Source: JANTGF01 sp033791445 (lineage in GTDB: Bacteria > Bacteroidota > Bacteroidia > Bacteroidales > VadinHA17). From it: 64,000 nt of DNA. Numbering within the stretch: the stretch's first letter is position 1; the number at the start of each line of letters is the position of its first letter. Of the stretch, positions 18,301 to 27,371 are shown piece after piece. Under the pieces are notes generated by a model. It worked only from the letters and a program-made list of their open reading frames with translations. It ran no database searches and had not been told where the DNA came from. The position numbers and the translations under genes are program-made. The stretch lies in the NCBI GenBank assembly GCA_033791445.1, contig JASJGS010000028.1, forward strand, positions 9,325-73,324, read 5' to 3'.

Positions 18301-18567
18301 AATGTTTATGATGCTACAGTTTATCGCTTAAGAGAAGTTACACTGGGTTACGAATTTCCTCAATCAATAATAGAGAAATCACCATTTGGAAGAATCGCTC
18401 TATCAATAACAGGTAGAAACTTGTGGTTCAGAGCTCCCAATTTCCCTGAATCAACCAACTATGATCCAGAGATCAATCAATATGGTGCTTCAAATATCCA
18501 GGGTATAGAATATAGCACTACGCCATCGACCAGAAGGTTTACATTCAATGTTAGTTTAACCTTTTAA
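15301..18567 (+). CDS. SusC/RagA-family TonB-dependent outer-membrane transporter
   Basis: 22-stranded TonB-dependent barrel that imports a large nutrient with its SusD partner. The signal peptide ends near LSVNA (residue 21). It is followed by a CarboxypepD_reg-like domain (about 24-105: GTITSADDGSTLPGVSVVVK), the plug (GVNITGASGAPGSSTRITIR, LFVVDGIPYDN, GGAAAVLYGSRAANGVVLVT, up to about 250) and the barrel, ending in FNVSLTF with a C-terminal Phe. At 1088 aa the length is normal. It is first in a four-gene operon, with the SusD-like gene 11 bases on. No anti-sigma-interacting extension is present, so ECF control is not indicated. The substrate is unknown. Confidence 0.95.
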   Translation: MKKKLFLLGIIVLAGILSVNAQTINVSGTITSADDGSTLPGVSVVVKGNTSIGTVTDLNGKYQIAVPIDNQVLVFSFVGMITQEANINGRSVIDIRLETEVTELSEVIITAAGIRREKKALGYSVEEVGGDQIQQVAEPDALRALQGKIPGVNITGASGAPGSSTRITIRGNSSLMGNNQPLFVVDGIPYDNTTNSMFSGSANGSATGSRIGDLDPNSIESIIVLKGGAAAVLYGSRAANGVVLVTTKSGNAIAKKKGLEVTYNGSFGIEQISNLPEYQNTYGTGTNFNYQQANGSWGAPFIGTQPYANTDSIAHWYDGRPGMDSYWGTQVPYRAYPDNVSKLFENGVIIDNSITINAGNEKSALSITASHLSHDGYVPTTNYKRTNVSVGGQSQLENGIRVGGVIAYTQSSQEAVQSGVGSVGSNNQSAFARALYLGRNWDVHGQPFQNPVDLGSEFMVGRGQADNPLWSYENAGFESLTKRINANLNFGFDITEWLDLSYKIGVDSYTESQRDFIRPGSTGAQGLGRITTYDISWNQLESNLMLTFNKYFGEDWNLRVVLGHNINQRTRGSQAVQGTGYVVFDIDDLNNTNAVVPFGGGFEQKRIWGIFGDISLGFRGWAYLGITGRNDWSSTLPKENNSYFYPAITGSVMLNDALNIESFVLSSLKLRAAWSQVGNDTQPYQISPVYYINYTYPTTPNPTAELPFTPTGGSTSPGASLEFTERDPNLKPERTDELEFGLDLYMFNRRIGVNFTYYDRIAKDQIAPVSLPVSTGFSQLLTNFGKMQNKGVEIGLQLTPFDMSSGFRWDIFGTFTHNKNVVLELADGVEEITILQGNVGGSPTYFSGMASAILRPGQEYGLLKGSVSARDQDGNLLIDPSNGQLIRDPNEAIIGNPNPDFIVGVTNTFQYKGFRLTAVFDWRQGGDLYSNTILSMLGRGVLKFTEDREMMRIIPGVYGDPNTYEPIRDGEGNKIVNTTMVETNSLFFGETFAINSANEWNVYDATVYRLREVTLGYEFPQSIIEKSPFGRIALSITGRNLWFRAPNFPESTNYDPEINQYGASNIQGIEYSTTPSTRRFTFNVSLTF

Positions 18568-18578
18568 AAAACAGAATT

Positions 18579-20213
18579 ATGAAAAACATAAGAATAAAAT
18601 ATATAGTTTCAATCGCCCTGGCTTCGATGCTTGTAATGCTTAGTGGCTGCGAGAAATGGCTGGATATCAATGAGGATCCAAATAATCCAACAGAGGTGCC
18701 TGTTAGTCAATTGCTCACTGCTGTTGAAATAGATCTTGCCGGTTCATTGGGAAGCTCAGTCGGTGGACTGTCAGGTTATACTTCTGCTACTGTTCATCAT
18801 ATGTTTCAACGGGGTAATACTGCACAGTTCTACGACCTACAAGGAACTGATTTTGAAGTTATAACACCATGGAATATCATGTACCAAAGATTACTAACAG
18901 GCGTACGCCAAATAATTGATCTGGGAACAGCAAGTGAGGGAAACGAAGACTGGCACTATGTCGGAATTTCCCAAATCATGAAAGCTTATACATTCAGTCT
19001 GTTGGTAGATGTTTGGGGAGATGTTCCCTATACAGAATCAAATCAGGGTGCGGAATTACGTGCTCCGCATTATGATAATGGGCAGAGTATCTATCCACAA
19101 TTATTTCAAATGATTGATGAAGGACTTTCTAACCTTGAGAAAGAATCATTTTTATCACCTGGAACAGATGACGTCATTTACCAGGGAGATTTGGATAAAT
19201 GGAAAAAGTTTGCCAAAACCTTGAAATTGAAAATGTACAATCAGATAAGACTGGTTGAGGATGTTTCTGCTGAAGTTGCTACCCTTTTGGCCGATGAAAG
19301 TGAATTAATTGGCCCGGAGGATGATTTCGAGTTTCAATATGGAGCAGCTGTAGCACCTATGAACAGGAATCCAGGTTATCAGCAGGAATATACACCAGGA
19401 GGTTCATACTATTATATCAATCCTTATTTCTATGAGATTTTGATGGGACAAAATTCTTTCTTCCCGGTAGAAGGAAATCCATATCTTGGAATTGTAGATC
19501 CCAGGGTACCCTATTATTTCTATAACCAGCTTGCATCAGGGCAGGATGCGGAAAACCCTGTAGCATACAGGAATGGGGATTTTGTCTCTGTATATATGTA
19601 TTCATATAATATCGATCCAAATGAGGGATTTGATCAGGCATCATCTCAAACTATTGCTGGACTCTACCCGCTGGGAGGACGATATGATGATGGAAATGGA
19701 GGGATTGCCAGCTTTAATGGCGCCGGAGATACTCCGCAGCGAATGTTAACCTACTTTTCAAGATTGTATACTCAGGCAGAAATGGCATTGGTAGGAGTAA
19801 CCAACCAGGATCCGGCTCAATTGCTCGAAGATGCAATTCAAGCATCCTATGACAAGGTTAATGAAGTAGCATCAGCGGCAGGAGCCCCTCCAATAGTCCA
19901 ATCTGAAATTGACGATTATATCGATGAAGTTATGCTTCTTTATGATGCCTCAGATAATGACGGGAAACTTCGTCATATAATGACTCAGAAGTGGATAGCC
20001 AATTATGGTTCTGCTGTAGATTCATATACTGATTACAGACGGACCGGGTATCCTCTATTGCACAATGGGAATACGGATAATCTAGATGTAACTGTCCAAA
20101 CAAGAGACTATCCAGTATCATATCCATGGAAGTCTGATGACCTTTCAGTAAACCAAAATGCACCTAACCAGAAAAACATCACTATGTTCAAGGTGTTCTG
20201 GGATGCGAATTAG
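18579..20213 (+). CDS. SusD/RagB-like nutrient-binding lipoprotein
   Basis: Surface lid of the SusCD complex that captures the substrate. The 544-aa product has a lipobox (MLSGC, Cys24) followed by EKWLDINEDPNNPTEVP, typical of the SusD-like subfamily annotated as SusD/RagB nutrient-binding outer membrane lipoprotein. The TPR-rich helical core contains QIMKAYTFSLLVDVWGDVPY, a hallmark of the fold; the C terminus has QKWIANYGSAVDSYTDYRRT. It lies 11 bases after the SusC-like gene and 20 bases before a lipoprotein gene. The ligand cannot be inferred; no glycan-degrading enzymes are nearby. Confidence 0.93.
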   Translation: MKNIRIKYIVSIALASMLVMLSGCEKWLDINEDPNNPTEVPVSQLLTAVEIDLAGSLGSSVGGLSGYTSATVHHMFQRGNTAQFYDLQGTDFEVITPWNIMYQRLLTGVRQIIDLGTASEGNEDWHYVGISQIMKAYTFSLLVDVWGDVPYTESNQGAELRAPHYDNGQSIYPQLFQMIDEGLSNLEKESFLSPGTDDVIYQGDLDKWKKFAKTLKLKMYNQIRLVEDVSAEVATLLADESELIGPEDDFEFQYGAAVAPMNRNPGYQQEYTPGGSYYYINPYFYEILMGQNSFFPVEGNPYLGIVDPRVPYYFYNQLASGQDAENPVAYRNGDFVSVYMYSYNIDPNEGFDQASSQTIAGLYPLGGRYDDGNGGIASFNGAGDTPQRMLTYFSRLYTQAEMALVGVTNQDPAQLLEDAIQASYDKVNEVASAAGAPPIVQSEIDDYIDEVMLLYDASDNDGKLRHIMTQKWIANYGSAVDSYTDYRRTGYPLLHNGNTDNLDVTVQTRDYPVSYPWKSDDLSVNQNAPNQKNITMFKVFWDAN

Positions 20214-20233
20214 AAACGTAAAAACAAAAAATT

Positions 20234-21193
20234 ATGAAAAATTTAAAATATATAATTCTAATAGTTGGCGTATTAATTACCATCCAATCATGTGAGGACA
20301 CGGAGAAAATCAGATTTCCCGAGTTTACTGATGCCGCGGTAATGCGTATACAGGTAGATCCGGATTATGGCTCCCTGGATGCCTCAGATATTGAAAATGC
20401 CAAAATTGTTTATGGCATCTTCACTGAGAACGATAATATTGAATCGGTAATAATTAGTGCGTCTTATTACAACTTTCAAAATGACACTACTTATGAACGC
20501 AGGGAAATAAGAAGGTATACTCAACCAGATTTCGATGCGAATAACTATTCTATTTATGATGAGGAACTTACTTCCCAATTTCTTGCCCAGGCTTTTGGAT
20601 TGCCAAATGGTATAGACGACATGGGAGGAGGAGATCGTTTTGACTTCTTTAATGTAACTTCTCTTACGAATGGCGCAGTTTATCCTGATACTATTCTTGC
20701 GGGGACTGAATATGAAAACTTGAATGTTACACCAAATATTATTAACAGTTCAGCCAGTTCAAGTTTTAGTGTTGGTTTTACCGCCTATGTTGCATGTCCA
20801 ATAGAAGATGGCTTTGCCACAGGTGATTATTACATGGAACAGATTAGCGGACCAGGTGATCCATGGGAAGGTACTCCTTACCGCTGGGAACCAGGAGTAG
20901 TAACTCTTACACAGGAAAGTCCTATTGAACGCAAATTTGTAGGCTTTACCTACTTTGGGTTTGATGGGAGAGAATTTAACTTTCTCTTAGTTTGTGGCAA
21001 TGTTCTTGTCGGAGTTGTTGATTCTCACCTGGCATGCTCTGCCGGATTCTTCTGGGGCTTAGACTCACCTCCTGGATACTATGATGAATCAGATGATAGT
21101 GAAATCTACATCCATATTCTCGAAAATATTTTGGGGGATTGTGGTCTGCCAGCCAGTGAACCTGCTGTCATAAAGTTAACCAAGATAGATTAG
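20234..21193 (+). CDS. Lipoprotein of the SusCD operon, unknown ligand
   Basis: Not recognised by name. The 319-aa lipoprotein (lipobox TIQSC, Cys20) occupies the third position of the SusCD operon, where accessory surface-binding lipoproteins usually lie. The N-terminal half is Ig-like in feel (strand-rich, EDTEKIRFPEFTDAAVMRIQ). The C-terminal half begins with a Cys (VACPIEDGFATGDYYMEQ) and holds a second Cys (FNFLLVCGNVLVG). The last gene of the operon shares this C-x(n)-G-Y and CG pattern. It probably resides on the cell surface with SusD. No catalytic motif was seen. Confidence 0.78.
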   Translation: MKNLKYIILIVGVLITIQSCEDTEKIRFPEFTDAAVMRIQVDPDYGSLDASDIENAKIVYGIFTENDNIESVIISASYYNFQNDTTYERREIRRYTQPDFDANNYSIYDEELTSQFLAQAFGLPNGIDDMGGGDRFDFFNVTSLTNGAVYPDTILAGTEYENLNVTPNIINSSASSSFSVGFTAYVACPIEDGFATGDYYMEQISGPGDPWEGTPYRWEPGVVTLTQESPIERKFVGFTYFGFDGREFNFLLVCGNVLVGVVDSHLACSAGFFWGLDSPPGYYDESDDSEIYIHILENILGDCGLPASEPAVIKLTKID

Positions 21194-21230
21194 GAATGTT
21201 GCTATATGAAAACAAATTAAAAAATGTAAT

Positions 21231-22073
21231 ATGAAGAAAGCTAGATACATATTAATAGTTGCAATTGTAATGTCTTTTATGCCCTCTTGCGTGGACGATT
21301 ATCAAGATGCTAATCCGCCCAGGCCTTTAGACGGACCGTATTTTACTCTAAGCGCTGCAGGTGATGTGGTCGTTACTCCCATTGATGGAAACTTCATTGG
21401 TGCAGCTCAGACAATTGATTTCACCCTGCATGTAATTGATTGCCCGGGTGGAATTGACTCAGTAGGTGTTACTGTTGATGAAGATGGTACGGGAACTGGC
21501 GCAGTTGATCAGGCCTCGTTAAGCGCTGTTATGGGAGAATCACAAGGGCAGGTTCTGGTACACTTTACTACAACTGATGTTGTTACGGAGGAAATTGATT
21601 TGGTTATATCCATCACCTTATATGATGGGCAACAACCAATTGATTGGCATGGCAGTACAGTTGACTACAGGAAATCATCGGCTGTACCCTATGATGTAAC
21701 ATTGATCTCATGCTCTTCCACAGGTTTGGCAGGAACATATAGTTCACTTGCCAATGGGTTTTTTGGAGATGGGGCTGGAGGGCCGGATGCACCTTATAAT
21801 GATCTTCAGGCTAACATTAGCATCTCTGAAGTCAGACCTGGATTGTATGAAATTGATGACATGTCATTTGGGCTTTACCCACTCCTATATGGAGATGACC
21901 CGGTACCAGGTCAGGTAGACCTGTGTGGAACTGATATTACTGACAGAGGAGATACTGACCATTACGGTGACCCGTTTACCATTGCTGGTACACTAAATGG
22001 GGACGGAACAGTAAATCTGAGTTGGAGCAATACTTATGGAGACAGTGGGACAGTTGTCCTGACATCTTTATAA
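21231..22073 (+). CDS. Second accessory lipoprotein of the SusCD operon
   Basis: Not recognised by name. The 280-aa lipoprotein (lipobox MPSC, Cys20) is rich in Gly, Asp and Thr and strand-dominated. The C-terminal domain starts at CSSTGLAGTYSSLANGF and includes PGLYEIDDMSFGLYPLLYG and VDLCGTDITDRGD, paralleling the Cys-GY and CG layout of the preceding gene. The two may carry related ligand-binding or SusD-docking domains. It is last in the operon and is followed by a shared bidirectional terminator. Confidence 0.75.
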   Translation: MKKARYILIVAIVMSFMPSCVDDYQDANPPRPLDGPYFTLSAAGDVVVTPIDGNFIGAAQTIDFTLHVIDCPGGIDSVGVTVDEDGTGTGAVDQASLSAVMGESQGQVLVHFTTTDVVTEEIDLVISITLYDGQQPIDWHGSTVDYRKSSAVPYDVTLISCSSTGLAGTYSSLANGFFGDGAGGPDAPYNDLQANISISEVRPGLYEIDDMSFGLYPLLYGDDPVPGQVDLCGTDITDRGDTDHYGDPFTIAGTLNGDGTVNLSWSNTYGDSGTVVLTSL

Positions 22074-22092
22074 GAATTACTAGGTTTGATAG

Positions 22093-22125
22093 ATTGGGGC
22101 TTCTTTATCTTTAAGGAGCCCCAAT
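22093..22125. terminator. Bidirectional terminator between the SusCD operon and pyrF
   Basis: ATTGGGGCT (22093-22101) pairs with AGCCCCAAT (22117-22125), with an inner CTT/AAG pairing. It is placed between convergent stop codons (22073 and 22131). Confidence 0.82.
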
Positions 22126-22130
22126 TTCAT

Positions 22131-22964
22131 TTAGATTAAACCGCTTTTTTCAAGAATCTCTGCCATCTCAATTTGTATCTCCCGGGCTTTTCCTCCGGCT
22201 ACGTCGGCAAAGCTATTTCCACTATCTGCAAAGATGATTCCTCGTGAAGAATTAACAAGCAGGCCACACTGTTTATTCATTCCATACTTAGATACTTCCT
22301 GTAAGCTACCTCCCTGGGCACCTACACCAGGAACCAACAAAAAATGATCTGGTACTATTTTCCTTAAATCAGTAAGCATTTCAGCCCTGGTTGCTCCGGC
22401 CACAAACATCATTTTATCCACACTGCCCCACTCCGTACCCTTTTTAAGGACCTTTTCAAATAAGCGTTCTTTTGATTCCTTGTCTTCCATGAATTGAAAA
22501 TCATCAGCACCTGCATTTGAAGTAAGAGCCAACATTATCACCCATTTGCCATCATATCCAAGGAAAGGCTCTACAGAATCTTTTCCCATATATGGGGCCA
22601 CGGTTACAGCGTCAAAATCCATTGATTCAAAGAAAGTTCTTGCATACATTCTGGATGTATTCCCAATATCACCACGCTTCGCATCTGCAATAACGAACAA
22701 GCCAGCATCAATTTCACGTAAGTAGTCCAAAGTCTTTTGCAATGACACCCAGCCTTCCACCCCCTGACTTTCATAAAAGGCAATATTAGGCTTATAGGCT
22801 ACTGTATACGAATGTGTTGCATCAATAATTTGCTTATTGAATTCAAAAACAGGATCCTCAGTAGAATGGAGATGTGAGGGTATTTTCTTTGGGTCAGAAT
22901 CCAATCCAATACAAAGGAAACTCTGTTTTTGCTTTATTTTTTGAAATAACTCGAAGGATGTCAT
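22131..22964 (-). CDS. pyrF: Orotidine 5'-phosphate decarboxylase (type 2)
   Basis: Converts OMP to UMP, the last step of pyrimidine synthesis. The 277-aa protein belongs to the longer PyrF group. FLCIGLDSDPKKIP opens the barrel, the catalytic Lys/Asp signature is ADAKRGDIGNTS, and the phosphate-binding end is LLVPGVGAQGGSLQEV. The start MTSFELFQKIKQKQSFLCIG suits the family. A small secreted-protein gene lies 28 bases upstream on the same strand. Confidence 0.96.
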   Translation of the reverse strand: MTSFELFQKIKQKQSFLCIGLDSDPKKIPSHLHSTEDPVFEFNKQIIDATHSYTVAYKPNIAFYESQGVEGWVSLQKTLDYLREIDAGLFVIADAKRGDIGNTSRMYARTFFESMDFDAVTVAPYMGKDSVEPFLGYDGKWVIMLALTSNAGADDFQFMEDKESKERLFEKVLKKGTEWGSVDKMMFVAGATRAEMLTDLRKIVPDHFLLVPGVGAQGGSLQEVSKYGMNKQCGLLVNSSRGIIFADSGNSFADVAGGKAREIQIEMAEILEKSGLI

Positions 22965-22992
22965 TGAAATAATCCTTTAGATTATAAAAAAA

Positions 22993-23370
22993 CTATTTCT
23001 TTTTCTTCTTAGCAGAGAAATCTAAGGTTCCTTCAGAATAGGAAACCTTGCCTTTCATTTCGTCTTTTGTAATTGTATTCTTCACATAAATCACATCTCC
23101 TTCAATGTAGGCTTTAAAAGAAAGAACTTCATCTTCCAATTTCAAATCATGAAGTTTCAATTTATAATACTCACTAAAAACCAATTCACCCTGCAATTCT
23201 TCCTCCTCAATGGTAATAACAAGATCTCCTGTGCTATATTCATAGGGTGCATCTGGAGCTGAAAATATCCATGTACCTACAAGTTTGTCATTAGATTTTT
23301 TTTGTGCAAATAGAATTCCGGTTGATAATACCATCAACCCAATTAATGATAATACTTTAAACTTATTCAT
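22993..23370 (-). CDS. Small secreted protein, lipocalin-like beta pattern
   Basis: Not recognised. The 125-aa product has a signal peptide (MNKFKVLSLIGLMVLSTGILFA, mature end near QKK). The mature part starts KLVGTWIFSAPDAPYEYSTG; the GTW motif near the start and successive short strands resemble small lipocalin-type or FABP-like barrels, a weak inference. The C terminus is a run of lysines (DFSAKKKKK). It is probably cotranscribed with pyrF, 28 bases downstream. Confidence 0.68.
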   Translation of the reverse strand: MNKFKVLSLIGLMVLSTGILFAQKKSNDKLVGTWIFSAPDAPYEYSTGDLVITIEEEELQGELVFSEYYKLKLHDLKLEDEVLSFKAYIEGDVIYVKNTITKDEMKGKVSYSEGTLDFSAKKKKK

Positions 23371-23648
23371 TCCCTTTAAATTTGTTTGGTTAATATATAT
23401 ATAGAATTATAATCCTCTTTTTAAAAATATCAGATCATTTATATGAGTCGCGATTATTGTTCAGCAAATTTAAGCTAATTTCCTTTATTGGTAGCATTTT
23501 GTATACCTTATTTCAAAATATAAATAATTAAAAAAAAATCAATTTAGGTAGGAATCTACTCAAATTCTATACTTTTATGTATGCTATTGAACATTTCTTT
23601 TTATCTTCATTTCCGAAATTCAACAACAACTTAAACGAAAATAGGCTT

Positions 23649-24902
23649 ATGAAATTAAAATTACGTATAGTGCTCATTTTCTTTGCCTTCCAAGCCACCC
23701 TCTTAAATGGGCAGACTGTAAAGATTGACTGGCCAGAGATAAAGGATTCATCAAACCTGGTTGATACCCATTCTAAATCTATAAAGTATCAGGAGAAGAA
23801 GATTTATGATTTCCCTTCAGTTGGAGTAAAGATTAGTAACAAGTTTGCTGGTGCAAGATTGAATGCAGTACAACTTGAAAATGACAGTACCTTCAACTGT
23901 TTAATCCTTCCAGAAAATTTTCCTATCAATATGAGTCCCTGGTATTCATTCAAAGTCTGGGCGGAAGACTCAAGAACTATATACTTTGACCTTCACTATA
24001 AACATGGACAACACAGGTATTTTCCAAAATTAAGCAAAGATGGGATCCTTTGGACCCAAATTGAGTCTTCAGACTTATTTACAAAGCCCAGGGATTCGAC
24101 AGCATTGTTCAGAGTACAAATTGGCCCTGATACTACCTGGATTTCTGGTCAGGAGCTTATGACAACTCAAACAGTTTCCCAATGGACGAATAAGTTGGCA
24201 GAAAAACATTTTGTGAACAAGCATACCATTGGATACAGCACATTGAAAAAGCCCATTACTGCTTTAACTGTCTCCGAATCAAAAGACAAGAACATGCTTA
24301 TTATTTTATCACGGCAACATCCTCCCGAGTTAACAGGGTTTAAAGAAATGATGGCTTTTGTTGAAACTCTCTGCGGCAGTTCAGGCAAAGCAAAAAAATT
24401 CAGAAAAAAGTTTGAAATAATTATTGTTCCTGTGATGAATCCTGATGGGGTGGATAATGGTCATTGGAGGCATAATGCCGGCGGCATAGACATGAACCGT
24501 GACTGGCGTCATTTTAACCAGCCTGAAACAGCTTCGTTTAGAAAATTTGTACTTAAAGAAATTGAAAAGCAAAATGCCATTCCACGATATGGTATAGATT
24601 TTCACTCAACGCAAACAGATATTTTTTATTTGCCCTCAGAAGAAACTTTACCAAGCGGGAAAGGGATCTCCATGACATGGCTCAATAACATCAATGCGAA
24701 ATTTCCTCAGAACCCATTTAATCCCGAGCCTTCTGATGTGGAAGGACAAGTTTCGAAGAACTGGTTTCTTCATGAACTGAAAATTGAAGCTATAACGTAT
24801 GAAGTAGGCGATACAACCGACAGAGAAGTCATTAAGAAAAGAGGAAAAGAATCAGCCTTACAACTCATAAAAATCCTTTTGAAAGAGTACAAAAACAAAT
24901 AG
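23649..24902 (+). CDS. M14-family zinc carboxypeptidase, secreted
   Basis: Predicted metallocarboxypeptidase. The signal peptide starts at the ATG at 23649 (MKLKLRIVLIFFAFQATLLNG); an in-frame ATG at 23577 adds 24 residues without signal character. An N-terminal beta domain (about residues 25-190) is followed by the catalytic domain, with zinc ligands HPPE and the His of IDFHSTQTD, the conserved NPDGVDNGHWRHNAGGIDMN segment, and a Glu in EAITYEVGDTTD as probable general base. The order resembles the cytosolic-carboxypeptidase-like M14 branch. The next gene, an FtsX-like permease, follows 48 bases on. Confidence 0.85.
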   Translation: MKLKLRIVLIFFAFQATLLNGQTVKIDWPEIKDSSNLVDTHSKSIKYQEKKIYDFPSVGVKISNKFAGARLNAVQLENDSTFNCLILPENFPINMSPWYSFKVWAEDSRTIYFDLHYKHGQHRYFPKLSKDGILWTQIESSDLFTKPRDSTALFRVQIGPDTTWISGQELMTTQTVSQWTNKLAEKHFVNKHTIGYSTLKKPITALTVSESKDKNMLIILSRQHPPELTGFKEMMAFVETLCGSSGKAKKFRKKFEIIIVPVMNPDGVDNGHWRHNAGGIDMNRDWRHFNQPETASFRKFVLKEIEKQNAIPRYGIDFHSTQTDIFYLPSEETLPSGKGISMTWLNNINAKFPQNPFNPEPSDVEGQVSKNWFLHELKIEAITYEVGDTTDREVIKKRGKESALQLIKILLKEYKNK

Positions 24903-24950
24903 GTGTTTTTAAAGAGTATATCTTCAACCTACCAATCTCATAATCATTAA

Positions 24951-27323
24951 ATGTTCAAAGAATACCTCAAAATATTCTTCAGACAATTTTCCAGGAGTCC
25001 ACTTAGCAGTACAATCAGCGTAATTAGCCTGGCATTTGGAATAAGTTGTACAGTGATAATGCTCTTATTCATAAACTATGAGCTCAGCTTCGACAAATTT
25101 CATACCTACAAAGATGATATTTACCGTGTATCTATGCGGTCAATAATGAAAGACCAGGAAAATATTGTTGCTGGAATTACAGCTGCAGTTGGTCCATCTC
25201 TTGAATCTACTTTTCCTGAGGTAGTTCGTTTTGTGAGAATTCGAAATCCACAGGACGGATACCTCATCTTTAAAGATAAAAGCGTATACGATAATAGTAT
25301 TAGGTATGTTGATTCATCATTCTTCCAGGTTTTTTCATTCCGCATGTTAAAGGGAAATCCCAACAATGCACTGGCAACACCAAATTCTATTGTTCTAACA
25401 GAAACCATGGCTGTTAAGCTCTTTGGGGAGGAGAACCCTATGAACCAGATGGTCAGCTTAAATAACCAGGATACTTATCTGGTGACAGGGATTTGCGAAT
25501 CACCCCCTTCAAATTCACACATCCAATTTAACAGCCTTATCTCATTTATTTCCCTATACGAAGATTCAAGGCTATACCTCGGATGGAACGGCGGGTGGCA
25601 ATATCCAACCTATATTCAATTAAATCAGGAAAGTATAATTTCCGGGCTGGACGAAAAGATGCCTGATTTCATGTGGGAAAATATCAACAAAGAATATGAA
25701 GAGGTAGGAATCCGAATAGAACCCGTTTTTGAACCCCTGCCCAATATTTATCTAAACTCCCAGGCGGTAGATGGAAATGATAAAAAAGGTTCCGTTTCGA
25801 ATATTCTTATATTTTCATTTATTTCATTGTTTATTTTATTGCTTGCCTGCATAAACTTTATCAATCTCACTACTGCCCATGGAATTATACGAGCACAAGA
25901 GATAGGAATAAGAAAAACATTTGGGGCAAAACGTGGAAATCTCATCAAGCAGTTTTTAAATGAATCTGTGATTATGAGCCTGGCTGCTTTTATTCTTGCT
26001 TTACTTCTCATCGAGTTCCTCCTTCCTCATTTAAATTCATTGCTGGAAAAAAACCTGGTTTTATTTCATACTTCCAATCTTGTAATTATAATCAGCTTTC
26101 CATTAATAATTGTATTTGTTGGACTTTTAGCTGGTGCTTATCCTGCTTTTTATCTATCCGCTTTCAGACCACTGACTGTAATTCAAGGTAAATTAAATAG
26201 CGGAACGGGAAAACAGCGTTTAAGAAATATACTGGTAGTATTCCAGTTTTGTATCTCTGCAGTACTAATCATTGTCACAATTACATTAAACAAGCAACTA
26301 AAATTCATTACAAATAAAGATGTCGGTTTCCCAAAGGATGAGATTATAATTCTACCCCTTATCAGTGAAAATGCCAGGAGTAATTTCGAACTGGTGAAAC
26401 AAGAATTATTGTCCATTCCCGATATTCTGTCAGTGGGTGCTTCTTCCGATTACCCAGGAAGAGGTCTTACCCGTAATGGCTATGTTCCTGAAGGCCAAGA
26501 AAACCCGGTAATGATCAATGTTTTGGATATAGATTATGATTTTGTACAAACCTATGACTTGAAAGTAAATTCAGGTCGGGTATTCAATCCGGAATTTGGA
26601 AGCGACCAGAATGCATACCTCATCAATCAGTCTTTTACAAAAGAGATGGGCTGGGATAATGCAATTGGTAAAAACATTTCTAGAAGCGGGGAACATGAAG
26701 TGATAGGTGAGCTGGCTAATTTTAATTTTGCTCCCATGCAAGAATCTGTCCGTCCACTAATTTTTACTATGGAACCATATATGGGTTACAGCTTTTTAAG
26801 CGTCCGCTATAACAAAGAGAATGGGAAAGAGTTACTCACGATGATGGAAAGTAGTTGGAAAAAGATTCTCCCTGAGGAGGCTTTCAGATACAGCTTTTTA
26901 GCAGATGAACTATCTGATCTTTACAACAGTGAAAGGGAAACTGGCCGCTTACTACAATTTCTCACTTTAACTGCAATTCTGATAGCATGTATGGGCTTAT
27001 TTGGATTGGCCTCATTTATTACACGGCTGAGAACAAAAGAGATTGGGATTCGAAAGGTCATGGGAGCCAGCTCCAGCTCAATTCTTTTAAAACTTTCTCT
27101 TAACTTCACTTTCTGGGTGCTCATTGCTAATATTCTGGCAGTGCCAATTGCGTTTTACATAATATCAAGTTTCCTGGAAAACTATGCATATTCGATCTCT
27201 ATGCCTTATTCAATATTTATCCTCACCACTATGGCTAGTTTTATCCTAACCTGGATAACAGTTGGATATCAAAGCTACAAGGCATCAATAACAAATCCGG
27301 CAGATACCTTAAGACACGAATAA
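24951..27323 (+). CDS. ABC transporter permease of the MacB/FtsX type
   Basis: 790-aa membrane protein with two MacB-PCD/FtsX modules. TM1 is near residue 22, with a large extracytoplasmic domain up to about 275. Three TMs (about 280-415) include the FtsX signature INFINLTTAHGIIRAQEIGI. A further TM lies around 425-445, with a second extracytoplasmic domain, and three TMs (about 660-775) with LRTKEIGIRKVMGASSSSIL. Such Bacteroidota permeases work with a MacB-like ATPase in lipoprotein or peptide export, or in mechanotransmission. No ATPase gene is adjacent, so the partner must be elsewhere. Confidence 0.9.
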   Translation: MFKEYLKIFFRQFSRSPLSSTISVISLAFGISCTVIMLLFINYELSFDKFHTYKDDIYRVSMRSIMKDQENIVAGITAAVGPSLESTFPEVVRFVRIRNPQDGYLIFKDKSVYDNSIRYVDSSFFQVFSFRMLKGNPNNALATPNSIVLTETMAVKLFGEENPMNQMVSLNNQDTYLVTGICESPPSNSHIQFNSLISFISLYEDSRLYLGWNGGWQYPTYIQLNQESIISGLDEKMPDFMWENINKEYEEVGIRIEPVFEPLPNIYLNSQAVDGNDKKGSVSNILIFSFISLFILLLACINFINLTTAHGIIRAQEIGIRKTFGAKRGNLIKQFLNESVIMSLAAFILALLLIEFLLPHLNSLLEKNLVLFHTSNLVIIISFPLIIVFVGLLAGAYPAFYLSAFRPLTVIQGKLNSGTGKQRLRNILVVFQFCISAVLIIVTITLNKQLKFITNKDVGFPKDEIIILPLISENARSNFELVKQELLSIPDILSVGASSDYPGRGLTRNGYVPEGQENPVMINVLDIDYDFVQTYDLKVNSGRVFNPEFGSDQNAYLINQSFTKEMGWDNAIGKNISRSGEHEVIGELANFNFAPMQESVRPLIFTMEPYMGYSFLSVRYNKENGKELLTMMESSWKKILPEEAFRYSFLADELSDLYNSERETGRLLQFLTLTAILIACMGLFGLASFITRLRTKEIGIRKVMGASSSSILLKLSLNFTFWVLIANILAVPIAFYIISSFLENYAYSISMPYSIFILTTMASFILTWITVGYQSYKASITNPADTLRHE

Positions 27324-27371
27324 TTTAAAGACCAGGCTTATTTTTTACTAGAACAAATCAGGAAAGAACAA

